From positions 1-27,236 of the forward strand of contig JBOGBZ010000071.1 of assembly GCA_051656485.1 (NCBI GenBank): 27,236 bases of DNA. Direction: 5' to 3'. Position numbers and translations under genes: made by a program. This DNA comes from JBOFDK01 sp051656485 (lineage in GTDB: Bacteria; Bacillota; Clostridia; Lachnospirales; Cellulosilyticaceae). Each line of letters opens with the position of its first letter. Position 1 is the stretch's first letter. Below are positions 15,684-23,991 of the stretch, piece by piece. The notes under the pieces were generated by a model, which was not told the origin of the DNA, did not search any database, and was given only the letters and a program-made list of their open reading frames with translations.

Positions 15684-16619
15684 ATGGCCATGAATCGTGC
15701 AATGCTTGCAGCACTCAAAGCATTATCTTATAGAGACAATGAACTAGAAAAAACATATGAGAAAGAAAGACGTTTCGATGAGCTCACCCATCCTAATTTA
15801 CTTAAGGTATTTTATAAAATGTGGGATCGTAAAATTACAAAGGATGGGTATGCCATACCTGTACGCATTTTTTCACCTAATAAAGAAGGGAAAAAAGAAC
15901 TCCTCATTTTTTTCCATGGCGGCGGATTTGTAAAGGGAAGCATTGAAAAATACACACGTGTATGTCATCAGCTAGCAGAGTTTACAGGACATACCGTATT
16001 ATCAGTAGCATATCGCTTAGCACCTGAGCACCCTTTCCCTACAGGACTTATGGACTGCTATGAAGTGGTTAAAGAGGTTATGAAAGATAGAGAAATTCTA
16101 GGGATGTATCCAGAAGAGGTGACACTGATAGGTGATAGTGCGGGCGCAAGTCTAGCGGCAGCCATTTCACTTATGGCAAGAGATACAGGAGACTTTGAAG
16201 TTAAGCAACAAATCCTTATTTATCCACTGACTTATAATGATCATAGTAAGACATCACCTTATAAGTCGGTAGAGGAGAATGGCTATGATTATTTACTTAC
16301 TTCAAAGCGTTTAAGAGACTATGTGAAGTTATATATTAAAGACAAAAATGATTTAGAGAATCCATACTTTGCACCGATGTTGACAAGGTCATTCCAAAAT
16401 CAACCGAGAACCCTTGTGATTACATCCCAGTATGATCCACTGCGGGATGAAGGGGAAGCATATGGCAAAAAGTTAAAAGAAGCAGGTAATGAGGTAGAGA
16501 TTCATCGTATACCAGATACCATCCATGGCTTTTTTTCTTTACCTATTGTGTTTGAACCAGTCAAAAAGTGCTATGGATTAATTGATGATTTTCTGAGTAG
16601 GAGAGAGGCTAATGAATAA
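15684..16619 (+). CDS. alpha/beta hydrolase, hormone-sensitive-lipase-like esterase
   Basis: A 311-residue serine hydrolase. The oxyanion-hole motif HGGGF is at 78-82, the nucleophile elbow GDSAG has S152, and D251 (SQYDPLRDEG) and H281 (TIHGFF) complete the triad. This is the hormone-sensitive-lipase/esterase group, which cleaves short to medium acyl esters. There is no signal peptide, so it is cytoplasmic. The start is ATG 15684, because AAGGAG at 15669-15674 is nine bases away; a longer in-frame reading from 15624 has no such site. The stop overlaps the next gene's start by 8 bp (ATGAATAA), so translation of the acyltransferase is probably coupled. The substrate is unknown; the neighbours suggest an acylated lipid or alcohol. 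Confidence 0.9.
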   Translation: MAMNRAMLAALKALSYRDNELEKTYEKERRFDELTHPNLLKVFYKMWDRKITKDGYAIPVRIFSPNKEGKKELLIFFHGGGFVKGSIEKYTRVCHQLAEFTGHTVLSVAYRLAPEHPFPTGLMDCYEVVKEVMKDREILGMYPEEVTLIGDSAGASLAAAISLMARDTGDFEVKQQILIYPLTYNDHSKTSPYKSVEENGYDYLLTSKRLRDYVKLYIKDKNDLENPYFAPMLTRSFQNQPRTLVITSQYDPLRDEGEAYGKKLKEAGNEVEIHRIPDTIHGFFSLPIVFEPVKKCYGLIDDFLSRREANE

Positions 16620-17910
16620 AAGAAAAAGTGTGAGGTGGAAAAGACTGGATAATGCAGCGAAGATTTTTCCACCTACTAGTAATAGAAGGAACACTAAGGT
16701 TTTTCGCTTTTCATGTAGCCTATATGAAAAGATACAGCCAGAGAAGTTGCAGCAGGCATTAGACCGTACGATGGTGGATTTCCCACTGTATGCATCCATT
16801 ATTAGAAAAGGGATGTTTTGGTATTACTTTGAAGCCTGTGATTTAAAACCAGAGGTACAGGAAGAGACGAAATCGCCATGTAGCGTGATGTATGATGAGA
16901 ATAAGAAAAACTTGCTGTTTCAAGTGACATACTATAATAAGAGTATTAATCTAGAGATTTATCATGCATTGACAGATGGGACGGGGGCACTCCAGTTTCT
17001 ACGCACACTTGTACTATATTATTTGCTAGTCGTACATCAAGAAGTCACCGATAAAAATCTATCTATTGATTATGATGCATCGATGGCGCAAAAAGAAGAT
17101 GATAGTTTCAATAAATACTTTGATGAGACGAAACGGCTTAAGAAGCAGTCATTAGGTAAGGCTTATAAGGTAAAAGGTGAGAAGCATGAAGGGCATAGAC
17201 TTCAAGTTATACGCGGCACGATGTCAGCCAAAGAAGTGCTTACACAAGCGAAAGCATACAACACTACACTTACAGTCTTTCTAGGAAGTCTCCTTGTAGG
17301 TGCCATTGGTCAGGAGATGGCTATGAGACAAAGGAAAAAGCCAGTGGTGATTTCTATACCGGTTAACCTAAGGTCGTATTTTCAGTCAGCATCCGCACGT
17401 AATTTCTTTGGCGTGGTGAATATAGGTTACTACTTTAAAAAGCCAGAGACACCACTAGAAGAAATCATCGACCATCTCCAAGGCACACTTAAAAAAGAGC
17501 TGACCACAGAAAGATTGCAGTCAAGGCTGAATCAGTTAGTGGCTTTAGAGCATAATTACTTTACAAGGGTAATACCACTTATACTCAAGAAACCTACATT
17601 AAAGGTAGCGCATCATATTGCTAGTGAAGAGATCACTACTGTACTATCTAATATAGGGCGAGTGACCATGCCAGAAGCAATAGCTCATTATATAGATACT
17701 TTTGATGTATGTGTCAGCACAGATAAAATACAAATGTGTGTATGTTCTTACGGTGATAAGCTTTCTATTAGTTTTACATCACCTCTTAAAAATACAGAAA
17801 TCCAAAAGAATTTCTTTAGAGAGCTGACAAGTAGAGGCGTTGGCGTCAGCGTAACTACAAATATTGGACAAGCAATAGAAGGAAAGGAGAGGAAAGATGA
17901 GACAATGTGA
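16612..17910 (+). CDS. condensation-type acyltransferase (alcohol acetyltransferase-like)
   Basis: A 432-residue protein of the CoA-dependent acyltransferase/condensation-domain superfamily, related to alcohol acetyltransferases and PapA-like enzymes. The catalytic HxxxDG motif is present as HALTDG (H118, D122, G123). A later solvent-channel-like segment lies near residues 250-300 (GVVNIGYYF), and FDVCVSTDK is near residue 365. It transfers an acyl group to a hydroxyl or amine acceptor, which the sequence does not identify. No carrier-protein domain or biosynthetic cluster is nearby, so a free CoA-linked donor is likely. It overlaps the esterase by 8 bp and the DUF6320 gene by 14 bp. Superfamily firm; substrate unknown. 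Confidence 0.82.
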   Translation: MNKRKSVRWKRLDNAAKIFPPTSNRRNTKVFRFSCSLYEKIQPEKLQQALDRTMVDFPLYASIIRKGMFWYYFEACDLKPEVQEETKSPCSVMYDENKKNLLFQVTYYNKSINLEIYHALTDGTGALQFLRTLVLYYLLVVHQEVTDKNLSIDYDASMAQKEDDSFNKYFDETKRLKKQSLGKAYKVKGEKHEGHRLQVIRGTMSAKEVLTQAKAYNTTLTVFLGSLLVGAIGQEMAMRQRKKPVVISIPVNLRSYFQSASARNFFGVVNIGYYFKKPETPLEEIIDHLQGTLKKELTTERLQSRLNQLVALEHNYFTRVIPLILKKPTLKVAHHIASEEITTVLSNIGRVTMPEAIAHYIDTFDVCVSTDKIQMCVCSYGDKLSISFTSPLKNTEIQKNFFRELTSRGVGVSVTTNIGQAIEGKERKDETM

Positions 17911-18562
17911 GAAATGTCATGTAGAAGTTCAAGGTGCTTTAAAGTACTGTCCACTTTGTCAAAGTGAGCTTATATGTGATGAAGAAGAACGTGAAGATAG
18001 CTTTCCTATCCTGCCAGTGACTAAGGACCCGTATCATTTAGTTATACGTATCCTTACATTTGTCTGCTTGGCCGTAGGAAGTATAGCAGTCGTAATCAAT
18101 ATGCTGATACCTATAGAAGGACCATGGTCACTGATCGTCGTCGTGACAGCAGGATGCGTATGGGTCAGTGTGATGATGGCGATATTTCAACATAAAAATA
18201 TCTTGAAATATCTGTCTCATCAAAGTATTATCATTTTACTTTTTGCATTGTATATCGATTATTCTACAGGGGCACGCTGGTGGTCTGTGACCTATGTACT
18301 ACCTATCTTATTTACACTAACGATGGTAGTCATGTATGCATTATCTAAGATACTGAATTTAGTGCCAGGGGACTATATGATTTACTTGCTGACATGTGCT
18401 GTATTTGGGATTATCCCTATTATTTTTATAGGCTCAGATGTCTTGACATCAGATATCCCGTCTGTTATATGTGTCGTAGCAAGTATTGTATCGGTCATAG
18501 CCCTTATCGTATTTGAGGGCCAAAAGATGTATGATGAGTTAAAGAGACGATTACACGTTTAG
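17897..18562 (+). CDS. zinc-ribbon membrane protein (DUF6320-like)
   Basis: A 221-residue protein. The N-terminal zinc ribbon is C4-x2-C7 and C18-x2-C21 (KYCPLCQSEL). Residues about 45-215 form roughly six hydrophobic segments, so the ribbon is a soluble head on an integral membrane body. This matches the DUF6320 family, of unknown function. The start is ATG 17897, with GAAAGGAGAGG inside the acyltransferase end. The overlap of the two genes and the shared terminator argue that it works with the acyltransferase and esterase, perhaps as a membrane anchor or lipid transporter; that role is inference. Confidence 0.8.
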   Translation: MRQCEKCHVEVQGALKYCPLCQSELICDEEEREDSFPILPVTKDPYHLVIRILTFVCLAVGSIAVVINMLIPIEGPWSLIVVVTAGCVWVSVMMAIFQHKNILKYLSHQSIIILLFALYIDYSTGARWWSVTYVLPILFTLTMVVMYALSKILNLVPGDYMIYLLTCAVFGIIPIIFIGSDVLTSDIPSVICVVASIVSVIALIVFEGQKMYDELKRRLHV

Positions 18563-18563
18563 A

Positions 18564-18605
18564 AAAACAGGTGATTCCACATAAGTAGGATCATCTGTTT
18601 TTTTT
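18564..18605 (+). terminator. intrinsic terminator after the DUF6320 gene
   Basis: AAACAGGTGAT pairs with ATCATCTGTTT (one G-U pair), followed by T residues. It closes the three-gene operon. Confidence 0.85.
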
Positions 18606-18682
18606 GTAGGAATGTCCCGAAGCATGAGAGAAGAAAAAATATCATAAGGATAGAGTAAGGATATTTCAAAAGGGGAGATACC

Positions 18683-19588
18683 ATGAAAGCGAACCTAGTG
18701 TGTAAAGGTGGAGGCGTTAAGGGGGTAGCACTGGTAGGGGCATTGGCCTGCTTAGAAGAGAATGGGTATGAATGGGGACAAATAGCTGGGACATCAGTAG
18801 GGGCTATCATAGCTTCATTGGTAGCTGTAGGTTATACTGCAAAGGAAATAAAAGATATTATGGATGAACTGGATTTTACCCTGTTTAGAAGCCCAATCAA
18901 AATAGGGCGCATACCAATTATCGGGCAAATCTTGAGTATGGTACTTTTTAAAGGGTTATACAATAGCGACTATATAGAGACCTTCCTAGAGGAGAAGTTT
19001 AAAGCAAAGGGAAAGACGAAGTTTAAAGATGTGGGCATTGATGGCATGAGTCGATTTAAGGCCATTGCGTCAGATGTGACAAAGCAGGAGATACTTATCC
19101 TTCCAGATGGACTTGCGAAGTATGGCATAGACCCTATGGAATTTGAATTGGCAAAGGCAGTGAGGATGAGCATTAGCATTCCTTTTTATTATTGTCCCAT
19201 CAAATTAAAAGAAGATAACAAAAAAAATTTCATTGTAGACGGGGGACTTATAAGTAATTTTCCTGTATGGCTTTTTGATGATAGGATGAGAGGAGAATAC
19301 CCAACAGTAGGTCTTAATTTATTGGCAGATAAAAAGGAGGATACCTCGATGTTTCAATCCCCCATTGCATACTTGCTAGACGTGATTCAGATGGCGCTTT
19401 ATACCAATGAAGAGATATACTTTAGTAACAGCAAGGAGATTAAGATGATTAACATTCCAACATTTGATATTAAAGCGACAGACTTTGAATTAACTAAAAA
19501 AGACAAGAAGGAATTATATGATTCAGGCTATGAGGCAGCTGTAACATTTATTAAAGAGGCGAGGAATAGAATGCGAGTACCGTATTAG
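18683..19588 (+). CDS. patatin-like phospholipase
   Basis: A 301-residue lipid acyl hydrolase with a Ser-Asp dyad. The oxyanion loop is GGGVKG at 9-14, the nucleophile is S38 in GTSVG, and the catalytic Asp is D186 in VDGG. There is no signal sequence; patatins of this type act in the cytoplasm or at the inner membrane face. The ribosome site is AGGGGAG before ATG 18683. It follows a terminator, so it has its own promoter, which I cannot define. It could act on the same lipids as the acyltransferase group upstream, but no shared transcript is evident. Confidence 0.92.
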   Translation: MKANLVCKGGGVKGVALVGALACLEENGYEWGQIAGTSVGAIIASLVAVGYTAKEIKDIMDELDFTLFRSPIKIGRIPIIGQILSMVLFKGLYNSDYIETFLEEKFKAKGKTKFKDVGIDGMSRFKAIASDVTKQEILILPDGLAKYGIDPMEFELAKAVRMSISIPFYYCPIKLKEDNKKNFIVDGGLISNFPVWLFDDRMRGEYPTVGLNLLADKKEDTSMFQSPIAYLLDVIQMALYTNEEIYFSNSKEIKMINIPTFDIKATDFELTKKDKKELYDSGYEAAVTFIKEARNRMRVPY

Positions 19589-19600
19589 AGCTGATTGATG

Positions 19601-19606
19601 TATAAT
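19601..19606 (+). promoter_or_regulatory. -10 element before the HAD gene
   Basis: A perfect TATAAT lies 35 bp before ATG 19641, directly followed by AGGAGG at 19607-19612. The -35 is weak. The AGGAGG may serve a 10-codon upstream ORF (see findings). Confidence 0.4.
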
Positions 19607-19640
19607 AGGAGGCAGATGAGAGAGAAAGGATGTACACCAG

Positions 19641-20330
19641 ATGATTAAATATGACACGATTTTACTAGATATTGATGGCACACTTTTGGATTTTGAAAAA
19701 GCAGAACAGGAGGCCTTCAAAGCAATGCTGGCTTATGTTGGTGAGAACTATGAAGCAATGCATTATGAAACCTATAGCCGTATCAATAAAGGCTTATGGG
19801 AAGCATTGGAGCGAGGCGAGATAGAAAAAGAAGTCTTACGACTAAGAAGATTTGAGCTATTTTTAGAAGCCATAGGTAATGCTTCAGACGCCTTAGAAGT
19901 AAGCAAGTATTATGAAAAGGCATTAAGTGAAGGTGCATATCCTATCCAGCATGCACTAGAGATATGTGAGATACTAAAGAAAAACTGCCGTATGGCGGTA
20001 GTGACTAATGGGATTAAAGTGATTCAGGACAACCGTCTGCATAAGTCAGGGCTTATACAATACTTTGATCAAGTATTTATATCAGAGGAGTTGGGTGTCA
20101 GTAAACCACACAAGCTTTTCTTCGACAAAGTGTTTGAGGCGATGGGAGAAGTGAACAGGGAGCGTACATTAATAATCGGAGACTCCTTAACAGCAGATAT
20201 CAAAGGGGGCAATACCGCAGGGATTAAGACGTGCTGGTTTAACCCTAAAGGCATAGCGGCAAGAGAAGACATAAAGAGTGATTATGAAATTAAAGATTTA
20301 AAGGCGTTAAGAAAAATAGTAGGGGTATAA
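19641..20330 (+). CDS. yjjG: HAD-family pyrimidine 5'-nucleotidase, YjjG type
   Basis: A 229-residue haloacid-dehalogenase phosphatase close to YjjG, which removes phosphate from non-canonical pyrimidine nucleotides. Motif I is DIDGTLLDF with D10 and D12. The cap domain (residues 20-90) is helical. Motif II is VVTNGIK, motif III is the K in SKPHKLFFD, and motif IV is IIGDSLTADIKGG. The ribosome site is GAAAGG at 19624-19629. Nearby genes give no pathway context. General HAD function is certain; the exact substrate is by family similarity. Confidence 0.88.
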   Translation: MIKYDTILLDIDGTLLDFEKAEQEAFKAMLAYVGENYEAMHYETYSRINKGLWEALERGEIEKEVLRLRRFELFLEAIGNASDALEVSKYYEKALSEGAYPIQHALEICEILKKNCRMAVVTNGIKVIQDNRLHKSGLIQYFDQVFISEELGVSKPHKLFFDKVFEAMGEVNRERTLIIGDSLTADIKGGNTAGIKTCWFNPKGIAAREDIKSDYEIKDLKALRKIVGV

Positions 20331-20360
20331 TAAAAAACAAACGTAAGGGAAACGAGGGAT

Positions 20361-21110
20361 ATGCAAATGAAATTAACAAAAGTAGCGTATAGTGATGCCA
20401 TAGGGGAGCTTTTAAAAAGTGATGAGATTACCAATCTTAATATATTAGGGGCATTAAACTATGAGGAAAATGTACCGTTTTATGTGGATGATTGTGAACA
20501 ACCAAGCGGGGTCTATATGGAAATAGACGGAGTAAGTTATATGTATGCCAAAGATGCGGCATTTGTACACCATGTGTTTGAGACCTTTGAACAAAAGACC
20601 CAGTATATCTTTTCAGGGATCAAAAGGGAGTTAGCAGAAAAGGTCAAGGAGATGTATATACCAGTGTGGGAAAATCCATGCGACATTTATTATTATCCTT
20701 TGCCTACAGTAGATCTTAGTGAAGTGAAAAGTGAGGTCGTTACTATTCCAGTGGAAGAGGTAGAGCGCATCAATCATTACTACACCTTTAAGGATGACTG
20801 GAGTATAGAGGCTATCACGAAAGACTTAACATTAAGACCAAGTGCAGGGATTTATGAAGAAGGCGAACTAGTATGCTGGGTACTGGTGCATGAAGATGAC
20901 TCTATGGGAATCATGTATACAGTGGAGAAAAGCCGCAGAAAAGGTTATGCAGAAGAAGTAAGCCTTGTATTAATGGATACCATGTTAAAGGCAGGCAAGG
21001 TACCTTATATACAAATCTTAGAGTCCAATCAGATGTCTCCAGGACTGGCTAAAAAGTGTGGATTTGTGCCTCATGGCAAGTGTACATGGATGGAAATTTC
21101 TAGGTTATAG
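20361..21110 (+). CDS. GNAT-family N-acetyltransferase
   Basis: A 249-residue protein whose C-terminal part (about 120-249) is a GNAT fold. The acetyl-CoA loop is in EKSRRKGYAEEVSLVLM, and QSP-type NQMSPGLAKKCGFV follows. The N-terminal 110 residues are not the usual GNAT core and may be a second degenerate copy or a substrate domain. Two in-frame ATGs, 20361 and 20367, are possible. GAGGG at 20354-20358 suits 20367 better, while AAGGGA at 20345-20350 suits 20361. It lies 30 bp after the HAD gene, so probably on the same transcript. The acceptor is unknown. Confidence 0.82.
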   Translation: MQMKLTKVAYSDAIGELLKSDEITNLNILGALNYEENVPFYVDDCEQPSGVYMEIDGVSYMYAKDAAFVHHVFETFEQKTQYIFSGIKRELAEKVKEMYIPVWENPCDIYYYPLPTVDLSEVKSEVVTIPVEEVERINHYYTFKDDWSIEAITKDLTLRPSAGIYEEGELVCWVLVHEDDSMGIMYTVEKSRRKGYAEEVSLVLMDTMLKAGKVPYIQILESNQMSPGLAKKCGFVPHGKCTWMEISRL

Positions 21111-21166
21111 TATTGGAAATTAAGTACAACTATCCAAAAAATATTTATTTCTTCCAATTTATAGGG

Positions 21167-21172
21167 TATAAT
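21167..21172 (+). promoter_or_regulatory. -10 element for the DUF969-DUF979-pcp operon
   Basis: A perfect TATAAT lies 34 bp before ATG 21206, with a weak TTTATT-type -35 at 21144-21149. Spaced inverted repeats TTGGAA (21113-21118) and TTCCAA (21152-21157) flank the -35 region. Confidence 0.5.
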
Positions 21173-21205
21173 GGTACAAGTTAACATAAGGAAGGAGAAA
21201 TGAAT

Positions 21206-21886
21206 ATGGAACTAATCGGTATTTTAGTTGTTATTGTAGGCTTTATGTTAAAGCTTGATACAATAGCAGTTGTACTAACAGCAGGTATTGTGACAGGACT
21301 CGTAGCCAATATGGGGCTTAATGAAATATTAAATACTATTGGAAGTACATTTGTAAATCAAAGACATATGGCACTATTTTTACTTATCCTACCAATTATC
21401 GGGGTATGTGAAAGATACGGCCTTAAAGAACGTGCAACACTATTAATTAGTAATATAAAGAGTTTATCAACAGGCAAACTTATTTCTTTATACCAACTGA
21501 TCCGTCAGATTGCTATTGCAATGGGCGTAAGACTTGGACAAGCAGAATTCGTAAGACCACTTATTGAGCCAATGGCACAAGGTGCTGCTATTGGAGAGTA
21601 TGGGGAAGTAAATGAGAAGATAAAAGAGAAAATCAAAGTAGCAGCAGCAGCTTCAGATAACTATGGTAATTTCTTTGCTCAAAATATTTTCTTAGCAAAC
21701 TCAGGAGTACTCCTTATTGCAGGGACACTAGAAGGGCTAGGCTATGCGGTAGATACACTACAAATTGTCAAACTGTCTATACCAGTAGCAGTGATTGCTT
21801 TAGTACTTGGCGTTTTACAAAATAGACATCTTGACCGCACAATCAAACGTGAATTAGGACATAAGAGAGGTGACAACAATGAATAA
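21206..21886 (+). CDS. DUF969 membrane protein (possible transporter subunit)
   Basis: A 226-residue hydrophobic protein matching DUF969. Membrane segments lie at the N-terminus (LIGILVVIVGFMLKL and the next 25 residues), around residues 55-75, and near the C-terminus (about 165-215). The conserved central part is MGVRLGQAEFVRPLIEPMAQGAA, with AAAASDNYGNFFAQN after it. DUF969 and DUF979 occur as a pair, often beside pyroglutamyl peptidase, and together resemble halves of a secondary transporter. The start is ATG 21206, because AAGGAG at 21192-21197 is eight bases away; ATG 21200 would be only two. The stop overlaps the DUF979 start. Confidence 0.85.
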   Translation: MELIGILVVIVGFMLKLDTIAVVLTAGIVTGLVANMGLNEILNTIGSTFVNQRHMALFLLILPIIGVCERYGLKERATLLISNIKSLSTGKLISLYQLIRQIAIAMGVRLGQAEFVRPLIEPMAQGAAIGEYGEVNEKIKEKIKVAAAASDNYGNFFAQNIFLANSGVLLIAGTLEGLGYAVDTLQIVKLSIPVAVIALVLGVLQNRHLDRTIKRELGHKRGDNNE

Positions 21887-22793
21887 TACATTATTAGAAC
21901 TCTTTTATATATTAGTAGGCTTACTGATGTATTTAGTAGCTTTTCATGTCGTAAAAGACACAGAGCATACAACACGTATAGGAACAGCACTTTTCTGGTT
22001 TATCCTAGGGACAATTTTTGTATTTGGTAGTTACTTACCAGGAAATTTAGTAGGTATCTTACTTGTAGGTATCGGTATACTTACAGCAAGTAAGAAAGTA
22101 AGAATGGGTAAAGTAAATATGCCAACAACTGAGTTTGCTACAAAGCAAGCTGAGCGTTTAGGGAATAAAATATTCTTACCATCTATAACAATCGCAGTAC
22201 TCGTTATTCTTATTGCTCAGTTCACAGAGTTAAGTGGAACTGTAGCTATCGGTGTAGCAGCGATGACGACACTTGTACTAACTTTTGGACTTACCAAAGT
22301 ATCGCCAAAAACAGTAGGAGAGGATAGCAACCGTATGCTACAAGCAGTAGGTGTAACATGTATCTTACCACAGCTTCTTGCATCACTTGGTACACTCTTT
22401 ACAGAAGCAGGCGTAGGTGATGTGATTGCTAATGGTATTTCAGTAGTGATACCACAAGGCAATATCTTAATTGGTGTGATTGCATACTGTGTGGGGATAG
22501 CAGTCTTCACGATGGTTATGGGAAATGCTTTTGCAGCATTCTCAGTTATTACAGTGGGAATCGGTGTACCTTTCGTCTTTGCACAAGGTGGAGATGTCAT
22601 CGTAGCATCGACTTTAGCATTAACAGCAGGCTACTGTGGTACACTTCTCACACCAATGGCAGCCAATTTTAATATGCTTCCAGTAGCTTTATTAGATATT
22701 AAAGATAAAAACGCAGTAATCAAGCATCAAGCAGTGGTAGCTATACCATTACTGATCATTCATATTATCTTAATGTACGTATTAGCATTTTAA
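21879..22793 (+). CDS. DUF979 membrane protein (possible transporter subunit)
   Basis: A 304-residue integral membrane protein matching DUF979, with about eight or nine hydrophobic segments, glycine-rich near the end (MGNAFAAFSVITVGIGVPF and LTAGYCGTLLTPMAANFN). These glycine-rich late segments resemble the substrate path of the ion-transporter superfamily. The start is ATG 21879 (GAGAGG site 8-9 bases before); an in-frame GTG at 21870 lies inside the ribosome site. It overlaps DUF969 by 8 bp through ATGAATAA, so translation is coupled. With DUF969 and pcp it probably imports pyroglutamyl peptides or 5-oxoproline; that substrate is inferred from the neighbour. Confidence 0.85.
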   Translation: MNNTLLELFYILVGLLMYLVAFHVVKDTEHTTRIGTALFWFILGTIFVFGSYLPGNLVGILLVGIGILTASKKVRMGKVNMPTTEFATKQAERLGNKIFLPSITIAVLVILIAQFTELSGTVAIGVAAMTTLVLTFGLTKVSPKTVGEDSNRMLQAVGVTCILPQLLASLGTLFTEAGVGDVIANGISVVIPQGNILIGVIAYCVGIAVFTMVMGNAFAAFSVITVGIGVPFVFAQGGDVIVASTLALTAGYCGTLLTPMAANFNMLPVALLDIKDKNAVIKHQAVVAIPLLIIHIILMYVLAF

Positions 22794-22808
22794 GAGAGGA
22801 GCATGATG

Positions 22809-23450
22809 ATGAAAGTACTTATTACAGGTTTTGATCCTTTTGGTGGAGAAAAAACAAATCCAGCATTAGAAGCAGTAAAAGCTTTACCATCACAAATAGG
22901 GGGGCATGAGGTTATCAAACTAGAAATCCCTACAGTATTTGGTAAGAGCTTAGAAAAGATAGAAGAAGCCATCGAGCTTCATGCACCAGATGTAGTCATC
23001 TCAGTAGGACAAGCTGGTGGACGTTTTGGGGTAACACCAGAGCGTGTAGCCATCAATGTTGATGATGCACGTATCGATGACAATGAAGGCAATGCACCAG
23101 TTGATTTAGCTGTAGCAGAAGGTGGGCCAGATGCTTACTTCACTACATTACCTATCAAGGCGATGACACAAGCTATGGTAAAAGCAGGTGTTCCAGCATC
23201 AGTATCGAATACAGCAGGGACTTTTGTATGTAATCATGTGATGTATGGGGTACTTCATATGGCACATACAAAGTATCCAAATATAAGAGCAGGCTTTATA
23301 CACGTACCTTATATTCCACAGCAAGTTACAACCAAGCCTAATATGCCATCGATGGCACTTGCAGACATTGCTAAAGGGCTAGAGATATGTATAGAAACAG
23401 CTTGTGAGACAAAAGAAGATATGCGTATTGCAGCAGGTGCAATTTGCTAA
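22809..23450 (+). CDS. pcp: pyroglutamyl-peptidase I
   Basis: A 213-residue cysteine peptidase that removes N-terminal 5-oxoproline (pyroglutamate) from peptides. The start KVLITGFDPFGGEKTNPA, the glutamate segment GGRFGVTPERVAIN, the nucleophile in TAGTFVCNHVMYG (Cys141 counted from this start) and the histidine in AGFIHVPYIPQQ give the complete Glu-Cys-His triad. Three ATGs stand in a row at 22803, 22806 and 22809; AGAGGAG ending at 22801 is best spaced for the third. Length matches the family. It is the third gene of the DUF969-DUF979-pcp group and is followed by a terminator. Confidence 0.96.
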   Translation: MKVLITGFDPFGGEKTNPALEAVKALPSQIGGHEVIKLEIPTVFGKSLEKIEEAIELHAPDVVISVGQAGGRFGVTPERVAINVDDARIDDNEGNAPVDLAVAEGGPDAYFTTLPIKAMTQAMVKAGVPASVSNTAGTFVCNHVMYGVLHMAHTKYPNIRAGFIHVPYIPQQVTTKPNMPSMALADIAKGLEICIETACETKEDMRIAAGAIC

Positions 23451-23457
23451 TAAAAAG

Positions 23458-23492
23458 ATAAGAGGGGGGGGCTAGTTTGCCTCTCTTTTTTT
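23458..23492 (+). terminator. intrinsic terminator after pcp
   Basis: AGAGG (23461-23465) pairs with CCTCT (23480-23484), followed by CTTTTTTT. The stem is short and the loop contains most of an eight-G run, so efficiency is uncertain. Confidence 0.6.
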
Positions 23493-23532
23493 GAGAAAAA
23501 TAAGATGTGACAGCAGTAGGAGGATGACAGCG

Positions 23533-23946
23533 ATGGAGAAAATATTTGTATATGGATCACTACGTACACAGTTTTGGAATCACGATAAGGTGCTTAAAAA
23601 TAGAGTGAGAAAAGTGGAAGAAGCAACCATAGAAGGGGAACTTTTTCATTTGCCAGAAGGGTATCCAGCAGTTGTAGAAGGTGAAGAAACCATTTATGGT
23701 GAGCTTTTGACTGTCTCTCAAGAAAAAATTCTTAAAAGCATTGATTTCTTAGAAGGCTACTTTGGAGAGGGAGAAGATAATCTTTATGTGCGTAAGAAGA
23801 TAAAGGTTGCCACTGAAGCGGGCGAAGAAGAAGGCTGGACATATATGTACGTCAACGCAAGTTATGCAAAGAAAAAAGGCAAAAAAGTAGTAAAAGGTGA
23901 CTGGGCGCACTTCGTTGAAAATGACTTGAAGCGCATAAAGAAGTAG
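23533..23946 (+). CDS. gamma-glutamylcyclotransferase-like protein
   Basis: A 137-residue protein of the GGCT/AIG2 fold. The substrate-binding FVYGSLR motif is at residues 5-11, and the probable catalytic Glu is in FLEGYFGEG. GELFHLPEGYPAVV is the typical middle strand pair. Family members cyclise gamma-glutamyl groups, releasing 5-oxoproline. The start is ATG 23533: AGGAGG at 23518-23523 is nine bases away, whereas ATG 23524 touches it. It lies just downstream of pcp, another 5-oxoproline-releasing enzyme, but beyond a terminator-like hairpin, so co-transcription is partial at most. Some AIG2-like proteins have other substrates. Confidence 0.85.
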   Translation: MEKIFVYGSLRTQFWNHDKVLKNRVRKVEEATIEGELFHLPEGYPAVVEGEETIYGELLTVSQEKILKSIDFLEGYFGEGEDNLYVRKKIKVATEAGEEEGWTYMYVNASYAKKKGKKVVKGDWAHFVENDLKRIKK

Positions 23947-23991
23947 TAGACGATGTATAATAAGGGGGAAAAAATGCAAAGGAGTTTACCC

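Noticed and set aside
22217..22600. 127-residue minus-strand ORF inside DUF979
   Set aside because: Antisense shadow of a membrane protein gene, low-complexity Pro/Thr/Ala composition, no start signals.
23464..23471. Run of eight G as a sequencing error or frameshift site
   Set aside because: It lies in the loop of an intergenic hairpin after the pcp stop codon, so it affects no reading frame.
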